Shown here: piece by piece, positions 38,396 through 46,686 of the stretch
How positions within the stretch are numbered: the first letter of the stretch is position 1
Layout of the letters: every line of letters begins with the position of its first letter
DNA from: Gemmatimonadaceae bacterium
GTDB taxonomy: Bacteria; Gemmatimonadota; Gemmatimonadetes; Gemmatimonadales; Gemmatimonadaceae
Assembly (NCBI GenBank): GCA_030647905.1
Contig: JAUSJA010000025.1
Location: 124,001 to 188,000, forward strand
Direction: 5' to 3'
Length of the DNA: 64,000 nucleotides
Position numbers and translations under genes: made by a program
The notes under the pieces: model-generated
The model's database searches: none
Seen by the model: only the letters and a program-made list of their open reading frames with translations
Told to the model about the DNA's origin: nothing

Positions 38396-39048
38396 AGCGT
38401 GGCGATCTGATCAGTCTGGGCGCCGCTGTCGTCATTGCCATCATTTTCATCGGAACGGGCGCCGCGCGCCTGCCGCTTGGAAAGGCCGCGTACGCCCATG
38501 CGCCGGTGCTGGTGTATGCGGAGCCGCTGCTCGATCCCCTGGTCGTCACGGCGAAGAAGATCGTCAAGGACGCAGGACAGTTCCGTCGCGCCACCGCGGG
38601 TGAGGCGCTCAGGATGCGCGCCGCCGGCATCATTCCCGATCCGCGCCGCTTCGCCCGCGCACAGCCCGGCGAGGAGGTTCCCATCTCCATCACGCAGTAC
38701 TGTCTCAAGGGCACCACCCGCCGCGGACGGTTCGTGCGGCCGGGAATCGTCGCCGCCGACCCGCGCATCTTCCCTCTCGCCCGTTATGTCGAGGTGTTCA
38801 TGGGGAAGAAGTACCTGGGGCGTTATCTCGTGGACGACACCGGTGGGAACGTCATCGGCGCCACGCTCGATGTCTGGACTCCTTCATGCCGTCAGGCGAC
38901 CCGATTCGGCCGGCAGCGTGGAAAAGCAGTCCTGGTCGCGCGCGAGGAAGAGCACATCTTTTCCACGAGGCTCGTCGAGCTTGACATGATTCCGGACCTG
39001 GCGGCCATCGCCGACCTGTTCGAAGGCATCGAGAAGAAAGAGCCTTAG
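38392..39048 (+). CDS. 3D-domain protein with N-terminal membrane anchor
   Basis: The 218-residue product has an N-terminal membrane segment or uncleaved signal (LISLGAAVVIAIIFIGTGAA) and a C-terminal 3D domain: ISITQYCLKGTTRRGRF, GIVAADPRIFPLARYVEVF, GRYLVDDTGGNVIG and ATLDVWTPSCRQA. The three aspartates match the domain's namesake residues (double-psi barrel, related to MltA and YocH). Such domains act on peptidoglycan as lytic transglycosylase-like modules. It overlaps aroB by four bases and is probably exported. Confidence 0.78.
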   Translation: MKRGDLISLGAAVVIAIIFIGTGAARLPLGKAAYAHAPVLVYAEPLLDPLVVTAKKIVKDAGQFRRATAGEALRMRAAGIIPDPRRFARAQPGEEVPISITQYCLKGTTRRGRFVRPGIVAADPRIFPLARYVEVFMGKKYLGRYLVDDTGGNVIGATLDVWTPSCRQATRFGRQRGKAVLVAREEEHIFSTRLVELDMIPDLAAIADLFEGIEKKEP

Positions 39049-39103
39049 GATCGGTGGCCCTCTAATTGCCTTGTTGCCGGTTAACCGATAACGAGGCTTC
39101 GCC

Positions 39104-39286
39104 ATGTCGTCGTTCAGCATCTACCTGATCGGATTCATAGTTCTCATCATCGGCCTGGCTGTGGCCGCAGTGCTCCTTGGAGCGCCGACGCAGTGGATCG
39201 TAGTGGGCGTGATCGTCCTCATCGGTATCGGGATTCTTACCGGAACGAGCCGAACGAAAACCAAAGACCCGCCGTCAAATACGTAG
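39104..39286 (+). CDS. Small two-span membrane protein
   Basis: The 60-residue product is nearly all hydrophobic: IYLIGFIVLIIGLAVAAVLL and WIVVGVIVLIGIGILTG, with a short polar tail rich in Thr, Lys and Pro. An ACGAGG ribosome-binding site precedes the ATG. It lies between a 3D-domain protein gene and a sigma factor gene. No family recognised; plausible as a real small inner-membrane protein because of its clean topology. Confidence 0.62.
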   Translation: MSSFSIYLIGFIVLIIGLAVAAVLLGAPTQWIVVGVIVLIGIGILTGTSRTKTKDPPSNT

Positions 39287-39331
39287 AAAAGGCGGCAGCA
39301 TCACAAATCGTTCTGGCATGAAACGTGGCTG

Positions 39332-39360
39332 TTGACCCAACCAGACCCCGTGGTTATCCT
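39332..39360 (+). promoter_or_regulatory. Sigma-70-type promoter for the sigma factor gene
   Basis: TTGACC at 39332-39337 and TATCCT at 39355-39360 are separated by exactly 17 bases, about 65 bases upstream of the sigma factor ATG. Spacing and sequence are a good match to a housekeeping promoter. No operator is evident. Confidence 0.55.
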
Positions 39361-39423
39361 GCGCCCCATCAGGTTATTGCGAGCCAATGATGCGCTTGCG
39401 CAAACAACCCAACCGGGGCTTGA

Positions 39424-40320
39424 ATGCAGACTTCGACCGAGAGCAAGTCTAAAGGCTTTTTCCGTTCGTCCCCCTCCACCGCATTCGACCAATACCTCCA
39501 GGACATCCAGAAGCTTCCCCTGATCACCGACGCTGAAGAAGAGCGAAGGCTGGCACGACGTGCCCAGGCAGGGGATGAGAAGGCGGCAGAACGACTCGTC
39601 ACCGCCAACCTCCGATTCGTCATCTCGTACGTGAAGAAGTACCAGGGCCATGGCCTCGATCTCTCCGAGCTCGTCGCCATCGGCAACGAAGGACTCCTCA
39701 AGGCGGTCCGGAAGTTTGATCCCGAGCAGGGCGTGAAGTTCATCTCGTACGCGGTGTGGTGGGTCCGCCAGGCAGTCCTCAAGGCGCTCGCCGAACAGAC
39801 AAGATCAGTACGAATCCCGCTCAACCAGAACTCCCAGCTCATCAAGCTGGCCCGCGCTCAGACAGTTCTCTCTCAGGTTCTCAAGCGCGACCCCACAGAT
39901 CACGAAATCGGACGCCTCCTCGAGGAGACTCCTGAGGCGGTAAGGTCGGCCAAGCAGATGTCAGCCACCGAAATCTCCCTCGACGCACCCATTGATCGCT
40001 CCGACCGCGAAGCCTGCACACTTGGCGAGCGATTCGCGGGGGTGAACGGAGACGAGATCGAGGAAGTCACCGACTTCCATCTGATGAAGGAGTTCATTGA
40101 CAAGGTGTTCCGGAAATACCTGACGCCGAGAGAGCGGAAAATCCTGCACCTGTACTACGGGCTGGAGCAGGGCTCCGATGCCATGACGCTGGAGAAGATC
40201 GGCGCGCTGATGGGAGTGACGCGGGAGCGCATCCGTCAGATCCGCGAGCGCGCGTTCGAGAAGCTTCGCGAATCTCCGGACGGTTCCGCGCTTTCGGGGT
40301 TCTGGAAGACGACCGACTAG
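39424..40320 (+). CDS. RNA polymerase sigma-70 factor, RpoD/SigA family
   Basis: The 298-residue sigma factor lacks region 1.1. It has region 1.2 (AFDQYLQDIQKLPLITDAEE), region 2 (ANLRFVISYVKKYQGHGLDL, GLLKAVRKFDPEQGVKFISY, AVWWVRQAVLKAL), a short region 3 and region 4 (YLTPRERKILHLYYGL, TLEKIGALMGVTRERIRQIRE). Group 2 or short primary sigma factors have this form. Whether it is the housekeeping or an alternative stationary-phase factor cannot be decided here. It has its own promoter and is followed 14 bases later by a lipid kinase gene. Confidence 0.95.
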   Translation: MQTSTESKSKGFFRSSPSTAFDQYLQDIQKLPLITDAEEERRLARRAQAGDEKAAERLVTANLRFVISYVKKYQGHGLDLSELVAIGNEGLLKAVRKFDPEQGVKFISYAVWWVRQAVLKALAEQTRSVRIPLNQNSQLIKLARAQTVLSQVLKRDPTDHEIGRLLEETPEAVRSAKQMSATEISLDAPIDRSDREACTLGERFAGVNGDEIEEVTDFHLMKEFIDKVFRKYLTPRERKILHLYYGLEQGSDAMTLEKIGALMGVTRERIRQIRERAFEKLRESPDGSALSGFWKTTD

Positions 40321-40334
40321 GAATTTTTACGCAG

Positions 40335-41255
40335 GTGACGAACGCTCAGCGCATCCCGGCGTTCGTCAACCCGGACTCAGGCACCGCGAAGGGGGCCCGT
40401 GACGCATTGGAGCGCACGGGCCTTTTCGATATCCACGAGGTTCCGCCCGCAGAGCTCGAGAAGAGAATTCGGGAGACGGTCGCCGCGAAGCCCGCCCGGA
40501 TTCTCATCGCCGGCGGAGACGGAACCATTCGCACGGCGGCCGAGGCCGTCGCCGGAACGGGGGTCGAGCTCGCCGTTCTTCCGTCGGGCACGCTGAATCA
40601 CTTCGCCAAGGACCACGGGTTGCCGACCGATCTCGACGAGGCGGCGCAGGTTGCGGCCGGATCGTTCGTCGCATCGGTGGACGCAGGCCGAGTCGGCGAC
40701 AGTCTCTTCCATGGCACGAGCTCGATCGGGGCGTACGTCATCTTCATGCGTGTGCGCGACCGGCTCGAGCCCACGTTCGGGTACAGACTCTCGAGCTTTG
40801 TGGCGGTCATCTGGACGTTCATGCGGATGCCGACCGCCGTGGTGGAGCTGGAGATAGATGGAAAGGCCCAGGCGTATCGGACGCCTCTCGTATTCATCGG
40901 CGTAGGTGAGCGGGAGCTTCAGCTCCCGACGCTTGGCGGGCGCGTCGAGGGTGGCAAGCGGGGGTTGCACGTGCTGGTGGTTCGAGGACGGCGCAGGGCC
41001 CGCCTTCTGCTGCTCGCGCTGGATTCTGCCACGCGCGGGGTGAGGCGGGCATCGCGGACGCCGGAGCTCGACGCATTCATGGTGGAGCGATGCACCATCA
41101 CCATGAAGCGGAAAAGCACGCGTGTCTCCTTCGACGGCGAAGCCAGGTACATGGAGACACCGCTGGAGTATCGGCTGGAGCGGGATATACTCCGTGTAGT
41201 GATGCGCGAGACTCCGAAAGAAGACGGGGGCCCGGCGTCTTCCTCACAGGTGTAG
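40335..41255 (+). CDS. Diacylglycerol/lipid kinase family protein
   Basis: The 306-residue product (GTG start) has the lipid-kinase catalytic pattern ILIAGGDGTIRTAAEAV and LAVLPSGTLNHFAKDHGLP, then a beta-rich C-terminal domain with IDGKAQAYRTPLVFIGVGE and TRVSFDGEARYMETPLEYR. It would phosphorylate diacylglycerol, sphingoid or related lipids at the inner membrane face; the substrate is unknown. It starts 14 bases after the sigma factor stop and abuts glcD directly. Confidence 0.88.
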   Translation: MTNAQRIPAFVNPDSGTAKGARDALERTGLFDIHEVPPAELEKRIRETVAAKPARILIAGGDGTIRTAAEAVAGTGVELAVLPSGTLNHFAKDHGLPTDLDEAAQVAAGSFVASVDAGRVGDSLFHGTSSIGAYVIFMRVRDRLEPTFGYRLSSFVAVIWTFMRMPTAVVELEIDGKAQAYRTPLVFIGVGERELQLPTLGGRVEGGKRGLHVLVVRGRRRARLLLLALDSATRGVRRASRTPELDAFMVERCTITMKRKSTRVSFDGEARYMETPLEYRLERDILRVVMRETPKEDGGPASSSQV

Positions 41256-42713
41256 ATGACCGACAACACGGCACTCGCTGAACAACTCGAGCAGATCGTC
41301 GGCGAGCGCTTCTTGCTGAGGCGCAAGAGCGATCTGCTAGTCTACAACTCCGACGGCCTGCCGGGATACCGGCGCATGCCGCGCCTGGCTGTCTTTCCGG
41401 GCAACCGCGACGAGGCGATCCGCGTCGTGCGTACACTTGCCGAGCATGGAGCGCCTTACGTGCCGCGAGGCGCGGGGACCGGCCTCTCAGGCGGCGCGCT
41501 CGCCGACGACATCGTCCTCCTCGGCATGCATCGCCTCAAACGCGTGATCTCGATAGACAGGGAGAACCTTCGCGCCGTCGTCGAGCCGGGAGTGGTGAAT
41601 CTCACGCTCAATCGCACCGTCGCCCCGCTCGGGCTCATCTACGCGCCAGATCCTTCGAGCGAAGCGGCGTGCACGATCGGCGGAAATGTCGCGGAGAACG
41701 CGGGCGGGCCGCACTGCCTCAAGTACGGCGTGACGCTCAATCACATTCTGTCCATCACCGCGATCCTGCCTGACGGCGAGATCGTCACGCTCGGCAATCC
41801 CGAAGGCGAGACCGCCGGCTACGATCTGCGCGGGGCGTTCATTGGCAGCGAGGGCTGCTTTGGCGTCGCGCTCGACGTGACGGCGAGACTCACGAGGAAG
41901 CCCGCGGCGATCCGCACGATGCTCGCGGACTTCACGTCGGTGGACGACGCCGCGCGCGTCGCGTCCGCGATCATCGCGTCGGGCATCGTGCCCGCCGCGC
42001 TCGAGTTCATGGACGCGCCGACCATCCAGGTAGTCGAATCCTCTGTCTACGCCGCGGGCTATCCGGCGGACGCAGCTGCCGTACTGCTGATCGAGGTAGA
42101 TGGAATCGCCGAAGGCGTGGACGCCGACCGCGACACGGTGCGCGAGATCTGTCTTTCAGGCGGCGCGCGCACAGTGAAAGTCGCGCAGAACGACGCCGAG
42201 CGCACGCGGCTGTGGCAGGGGAGAAAGAAGGCATTCGGCGCGATGGGACGAATGGCTCCGCACCTGGTCGTACAGGACGCGGTGATCCCCCGCACGCGGC
42301 TCGCCGAGGTGCTCGCGAAGATTCGCGAAATCGCGGAGGCCAACAGGGTCGTCGTGTGCAACGTCTTCCACGCTGGAGACGGGAACCTGCACCCCAACAT
42401 TCCGTACAACGCCGACAACCCCGAAGAAGCCGGGCGCGTGCACCGCGCGATGGGCGAGATCATGCGGGCATGCGTTGCGGCGGGGGGAAGCATCACCGGG
42501 GAGCACGGCGTGGGACTGGACAAGATCGGATACATCGAGCTCATCTTCTCGCCGGACTCACTTGGCGCGATGTGCCGCCTGCGTGAAGTCTTCGATCCGC
42601 AGCGCAGATCCAATCCCGGCAAGGTCGTCCCGATTCATTCCTGCCAGGAATGGCGGGCCACTCCAGCGCGCCGGGCGTCCGAACATGTGCCCGGCGCTGG
42701 AGTGGCATCGTGA
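41256..42713 (+). CDS. glcD: FAD-linked oxidase, glycolate oxidase subunit GlcD
   Basis: The 485-residue flavoprotein has the PCMH-type FAD domain (YVPRGAGTGLSGGALAD, CTIGGNVAENAGGPHCLKYG) and the C-terminal substrate domain with NVFHAGDGNLHPNIPYN and SITGEHGVGLDKIGY. It oxidises glycolate or D-lactate, passing electrons through GlcE and GlcF to the respiratory chain. Its stop overlaps the glcE GTG, and glcE and glcF follow, giving the full three-subunit enzyme. Confidence 0.95.
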   Translation: MTDNTALAEQLEQIVGERFLLRRKSDLLVYNSDGLPGYRRMPRLAVFPGNRDEAIRVVRTLAEHGAPYVPRGAGTGLSGGALADDIVLLGMHRLKRVISIDRENLRAVVEPGVVNLTLNRTVAPLGLIYAPDPSSEAACTIGGNVAENAGGPHCLKYGVTLNHILSITAILPDGEIVTLGNPEGETAGYDLRGAFIGSEGCFGVALDVTARLTRKPAAIRTMLADFTSVDDAARVASAIIASGIVPAALEFMDAPTIQVVESSVYAAGYPADAAAVLLIEVDGIAEGVDADRDTVREICLSGGARTVKVAQNDAERTRLWQGRKKAFGAMGRMAPHLVVQDAVIPRTRLAEVLAKIREIAEANRVVVCNVFHAGDGNLHPNIPYNADNPEEAGRVHRAMGEIMRACVAAGGSITGEHGVGLDKIGYIELIFSPDSLGAMCRLREVFDPQRRSNPGKVVPIHSCQEWRATPARRASEHVPGAGVAS

Positions 42714-43876
42714 CCGCAGCTGCGGCGGCATCGCATCCAGTGCGTGACATGGTGATGGATGCGGCGGGGTCGGGCACTCCGCTGCGCATCGCCGGCCGCT
42801 CGCACTGGATGGACGCCGGGCGCCCGGTCGCCGCATCGCGCATCGCTTCGCTCGCCGCGCACTCGGGCGTGGTGGACTACGTGCCGGGAGATCTCACGAT
42901 CACCGTTCGGTCAGGGACAACGCTTCGCGAGATCGAACAGATCACCGGCGCGGAGGGACAGTGGCTTCCGCTCGATCCGCACGGAAGCGCGGATGGAACG
43001 ATCGGGGCGACAATTGCCACCGGCTCGTTCGGCCCGCTTGCCCACGGATTCGGGCGCGCGCGCGACCTCATGCTCGGCGTTGAGTTCGTGACTGGCGACG
43101 GGAAGATCGTGCGCGGTGGCGGGCGGGTGGTGAAGAACGTGGCCGGCTTCGACCTCGTCCGCCTGGCGACGGGATCGTGGGGGACGCTCGGCGTCATCAG
43201 CGAAGCAACTCTGCGTCTCTATTCCCTGCCCGCGCGGCCCGCGACTCTATCTCTCTCCGTTCCCGATGGAGCGAACGCGCTGGCGCAGCGGATCACTTCG
43301 ATCCTCTCGACCCCGGCAACGCCTTTTGCGGTGGAGATGGTGGATGCCGAGCTCGCCGGGCGAATCGGGCTTCCGCGACGTCCGCAGATCCTGATCGAGC
43401 TGGGCGGCAATCACGCGGCCGTCGAGGCGCAGCGGCACGCGTTGTCGCAACTCGGCGGAGCGCACGATGTCGGACCCGAAGTGTGGAAGCAATTCCGCGA
43501 CATTGAAGACGTCCCGCCCTCGGCGAACGGGAGCAGGCCGCCTGTGGTTCTGCGCATCTCCGCGCTTCCCACGCGAATCGCCGAGCTGTGGATGAGCACG
43601 CACAACGCGATCGGGCACATGGACGGCGCGATGATGCACGCCAGCGCCGGACTCGGCATCGTGCGGTGCATCCTGCCGGCGGGTACGCCACTCGAGACCA
43701 TTCAGCCGCTGACCTCCGCCGCTGCCGGCGCGACGATAGTGTTCGAGCGTCTTCCGTCGCACATGTGGCCGACGCTTTCACCGAGCGTGATCGCCGATCG
43801 CCTGTCGCAGGGAATGAGCAGGTCGTTCGACCCGCACAATATCCTCAACGCCGGCATCATGGGGCCGGTGCATTGA
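42710..43876 (+). CDS. glcE: FAD-binding glycolate oxidase subunit GlcE
   Basis: The 388-residue product, starting at the GTG overlapping the glcD stop, is a shorter PCMH-type flavoprotein: TLREIEQITGAEGQWLPLDP, TIGATIATGSFGPLAHGFG, RGGGRVVKNVAGFDLVRL and GSWGTLGVISEATLRL. It lacks the C-terminal metal-binding segment of GlcD, as expected for GlcE. An ORF start at 42650 lies inside glcD and is not used. Its stop overlaps the glcF TTG. Confidence 0.93.
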   Translation: MTAAAAASHPVRDMVMDAAGSGTPLRIAGRSHWMDAGRPVAASRIASLAAHSGVVDYVPGDLTITVRSGTTLREIEQITGAEGQWLPLDPHGSADGTIGATIATGSFGPLAHGFGRARDLMLGVEFVTGDGKIVRGGGRVVKNVAGFDLVRLATGSWGTLGVISEATLRLYSLPARPATLSLSVPDGANALAQRITSILSTPATPFAVEMVDAELAGRIGLPRRPQILIELGGNHAAVEAQRHALSQLGGAHDVGPEVWKQFRDIEDVPPSANGSRPPVVLRISALPTRIAELWMSTHNAIGHMDGAMMHASAGLGIVRCILPAGTPLETIQPLTSAAAGATIVFERLPSHMWPTLSPSVIADRLSQGMSRSFDPHNILNAGIMGPVH

Positions 43877-45186
43877 GCGGCTCCTTGTCCGTCACTGAAG
43901 AAGATTCGACTCCCGCGGACGCGATACCCGCGTGCGCGCTCCCGAACACGCCGCTTGCGGCCGCGCTTCCGGGGATCAACGCGTGCGTTCACTGTGGCTT
44001 CTGCCTGCAGGCGTGTCCGACGTATCTCACGCTCGAGGACGAGAACGAGAGCCCGCGGGGCCGTATTTTCCTCATGCGATCGCTGCTCGAGGGGACAGTT
44101 TCGCCGCACGACGCGTCCGTTCACGCGCATATTGACCGGTGCCTGGGATGCAGAGCGTGCGAGCCCGCCTGTCCTTCCGGAGTTCCGTATGGTCAGCTCC
44201 TGGAGGCGGCGCGGGCGACGCTGAGAGAAGCGCGGAGGCTGCCATTCGTCGCGCGGCTCATACTCTTCGTCTTCGTGCATCCGCTGCTGCTCAAGGCGGC
44301 GATGTTCGGATCACGGCTGCTTGCCGCCTCTCCCATCCCGACGATTCTCGCGCGCACGAGCGGGCGGATGGGCTTCGGCATGGCGATGCTCGCGTCGGCG
44401 GGATCACCTCTCGAGCGCGACCCGTATCCCGCGCCGAACACCGGCGATCGCGGCACGACCGGCGTGCTCCTCGGCTGCGTGATGGAGGGGTTGTTCACGG
44501 AGACCAACCGCGCCACTGAGCGGGTGCTGAGGCGCAATGGGTATCGCACTGTGGATGTGCCGGGACAGGGATGCTGTGGCGCACTGCACGCTCACGCCGG
44601 TGATCTCGAGGCGGCTCGTGCGCTTGCGCGAAGAAACATCGCGGCGTTCGAGAAGTCTCCGTCGGAGCATATCGCGGTGAACGCCGCCGGCTGCGGCGCG
44701 ATGATGAAGGAGTACGGCCATCTTCTGCACGACGATCCGGAGTGGAGCGAGCGAGCGGCGGCGATGAGCGCGCAAGTTCGCGACGTGAGCGAGCTGCTCG
44801 CCGCGGCCGGTCCGCTACCGGGCAGCCGGCTGCCGCTTCGTGTCACGTACGACGCACCCTGCCACCTCGTGCACGCGCAGCGCGTCGTGACCGAGCCGCT
44901 CGCCGTGCTCGGCGCCATTCCCGGACTCGAGCTGGTTCCGCTTCGCGACTCGGAGAACTGTTGCGGTAGCGCCGGGATCTACAACCTCATCGAGCCTGAG
45001 ACTTCAGACGCCGTGCTGACGCCGAAGCTCGCCAACATCGCTGACACGGGCGCGTCGTTCGTGGCCACGGGAAATCCGGGTTGCCTGATGCAGATCGGGG
45101 CGGGTCTCATGCGCAGCGGATCGAAGGCGCGCGCGATTCATCCGGTGGATCTGCTCGACGCCTCCTACGCCGGCGGCCAGCAGTAG
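43873..45186 (+). CDS. glcF: Glycolate oxidase iron-sulfur subunit GlcF
   Basis: Starting with the TTG that overlaps the glcE stop, the 437-residue product has two 4Fe-4S clusters (CVHCGFCLQACPTYL and CLGCRACEPACPSGV) and two CCG domains (GQGCCGALHAHAGD and SENCCGSAGIYNL). It carries electrons from the flavin subunits to the quinone pool. All three glc stop/start junctions are four-base overlaps, indicating strict co-translation. Confidence 0.95.
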   Translation: MSGSLSVTEEDSTPADAIPACALPNTPLAAALPGINACVHCGFCLQACPTYLTLEDENESPRGRIFLMRSLLEGTVSPHDASVHAHIDRCLGCRACEPACPSGVPYGQLLEAARATLREARRLPFVARLILFVFVHPLLLKAAMFGSRLLAASPIPTILARTSGRMGFGMAMLASAGSPLERDPYPAPNTGDRGTTGVLLGCVMEGLFTETNRATERVLRRNGYRTVDVPGQGCCGALHAHAGDLEAARALARRNIAAFEKSPSEHIAVNAAGCGAMMKEYGHLLHDDPEWSERAAAMSAQVRDVSELLAAAGPLPGSRLPLRVTYDAPCHLVHAQRVVTEPLAVLGAIPGLELVPLRDSENCCGSAGIYNLIEPETSDAVLTPKLANIADTGASFVATGNPGCLMQIGAGLMRSGSKARAIHPVDLLDASYAGGQQ

Positions 45187-45218
45187 CATTCACTGGAAGC
45201 CCCGGTTTAATTGCAGAT

Positions 45219-46217
45219 ATGTCCGATGCGAGCGAATACGCGGCACTGTGCTCCGGCGCTTTGCTGGTCGATCGCAGCGACCGCGTCCGCATAAGGTTTG
45301 GCGGTCAGCGTGCGGCGGAGCTTCTCACCGGGCTCGTGACCAACGACGTTCTGTCCCTCGTGGCCGGCCACGGCCAGTATGCCGCCGCGCTCACGCCAAA
45401 GGGCAAGATCGCCGCAGACGTCCGCATCTTCGCCGACGACGAGGGGCTTCTCACCGACACGTCGGCGCGCGCTTCGACCGGCTGGCGCGACATCGTGACG
45501 AAGTACATCAACCCGCGCATCGCACCGTATCGTGACGTTACCGCGGAGACCCTCGACATCGGTGTGTTCGGCCCGAAGTCCAGGCGTGTCGTCGCGATCG
45601 CGACGGGCGCCGACGAAGCGGCGCTCGAGGCGTTGCATCCTTATGCGCATGTCACCGTGGATTTGCCCGGTGGCAAGGCCAAGGTGATAAGGGTCGCTGA
45701 GATAGACGCGGAGGGCTACGAGATCATCGGGCCTGCCGCGAGCGAGCAGCCGCTTCGCGAGAAGCTCTTTTCAGCGGGCGCGATACCGGGCTCGGCGCAG
45801 GCGTGGGATATCGCGCGCATCGAAGCGGGCCGCCCGGAGTGGGGGATAGACATGAACGACGCGACTATCCCTCAGGAGGCGAACTTCGACGCACTTGGCG
45901 CGATCTCGTACACGAAGGGGTGCTACACCGGACAGGAGACCGTCGCTCGCGTGCATTTCCGCGGGCATGTCAACCGTTTCCTGCGGCGGCTGCATTTCGT
46001 GAGCGCGGCGATTCCGCCTACCAACGCGGAGCTGGTGGACGACGCCGGAAATGTGGTGGGGGACGTGCGGAGCGTGGCGATGTCGCCGCGTCACGGAGGC
46101 GTCGCGCTGGCGATGGTCAGGCGCGAAGTCGCGCCGGGTACGACGCTGCATGCACGGTGGGACGGTGGCGAATGCACCGTGCAGATTGCCGCACAAGAGA
46201 AAGACGCGACTGGTTAG
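45219..46217 (+). CDS. ygfZ: YgfZ/GcvT-like folate-binding protein
   Basis: From the ATG at 45219 the 332-residue product contains FGGQRAAELLTGLVTNDV, ALTPKGKIAADVRIF, QEANFDALGAISYTKGCYTG (the KGCYxGQE signature of YgfZ) and ARVHFRGHVNRFLRRL. YgfZ assists iron-sulfur enzyme maintenance in a folate-dependent way, which suits its place directly downstream of an Fe-S subunit gene. The stop codon lies inside a terminator hairpin. Confidence 0.92.
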   Translation: MSDASEYAALCSGALLVDRSDRVRIRFGGQRAAELLTGLVTNDVLSLVAGHGQYAAALTPKGKIAADVRIFADDEGLLTDTSARASTGWRDIVTKYINPRIAPYRDVTAETLDIGVFGPKSRRVVAIATGADEAALEALHPYAHVTVDLPGGKAKVIRVAEIDAEGYEIIGPAASEQPLREKLFSAGAIPGSAQAWDIARIEAGRPEWGIDMNDATIPQEANFDALGAISYTKGCYTGQETVARVHFRGHVNRFLRRLHFVSAAIPPTNAELVDDAGNVVGDVRSVAMSPRHGGVALAMVRREVAPGTTLHARWDGGECTVQIAAQEKDATG

Positions 46218-46228
46218 TCGCGCCTTTC
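46201..46228. terminator. Hairpin terminator between ygfZ and a convergent lipoprotein gene
   Basis: A stem of CGCGACT/AGTCGCG around a GGTT loop, extended by AAAG/CTTT beyond one mismatch, spans 46201-46228 and includes the ygfZ stop codon. A-rich and T-rich flanks on either side allow it to act on both strands, ending ygfZ and the convergent lipoprotein transcript. Confidence 0.7.
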
Positions 46229-46249
46229 TCCTTTACGACTCGAAGAAGC

Positions 46250-46435
46250 TTACTTCTTGGTCGTGTCGGCTTTGGTGGTCGTATCCATCATAGCCGTCGA
46301 GTCCATCATCTTCATGCCAGTATCCATGGCGGCCGGAGCCGGGGCCATGGCGGCGCCGGTATCAACCGGAGCTTCATCCTTCTTGGTGCAGGCGACAAGA
46401 GCGAGAACAGCGGCGACGAGGGCGAGGCGCTTCAT
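46250..46435 (-). CDS. Small lipoprotein rich in Met, Thr, Asp and Lys
   Basis: The 61-residue product has a lipoprotein signal with lipobox LVAC (MKRLALVAAVLALVACTKKD) and a low-complexity tail of alanine, methionine, threonine and aspartate. GGAGATT lies nine bases upstream of the ATG, and a good promoter lies further upstream. Function unknown; as a short surface or periplasmic lipoprotein it could be structural. Confidence 0.72.
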   Translation of the reverse strand: MKRLALVAAVLALVACTKKDEAPVDTGAAMAPAPAAMDTGMKMMDSTAMMDTTTKADTTKK

Positions 46436-46521
46436 GTGTAAATCTCCAATAGAGAGGGGCCAACGTGATTAAACGCCGGTCCGTGCATGCTGTCGCGATG
46501 CTCGTTGATGGCGCGGCCAAA

Positions 46522-46549
46522 AAGTTACCGTGTACTGCGTGAGTGTCAA
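46522..46549 (-). promoter_or_regulatory. Sigma-70-type promoter for the small lipoprotein gene
   Basis: On the - strand TTGACA (46549-46544) and TAACTT (46527-46522) are 16 bases apart. A transcript would begin near 46515, leaving an ~80-base leader before the ATG at 46435. Confidence 0.5.
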
Positions 46550-46606
46550 GAGGAACAGGCTAGCGGAGTGAGAGAGTTTCCGGCCCCCGCACTCGCGGCC
46601 GGCCGA

Positions 46607-46638
46607 GGGGTACCCGGCCCAATAGTAGGCCCTACCCC
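46607..46638 (+). other. GC-rich hairpin in the leader of the AAA+ ATPase gene
   Basis: GGGGTA...GGCC and GGCC.TACCCC can pair around a CAATAGTA loop with a small bulge, 49 bases upstream of the ATPase TTG start. It could be a 5' leader structure or a terminator-like element; no T-run follows. Nothing else is seen in the 46436-46686 gap apart from the lipoprotein promoter. Confidence 0.35.
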
Positions 46639-46686
46639 CGGGCGCTAGATTAACCCGTTCCTCTACGTGGCAGTCGGGAGAACAAA

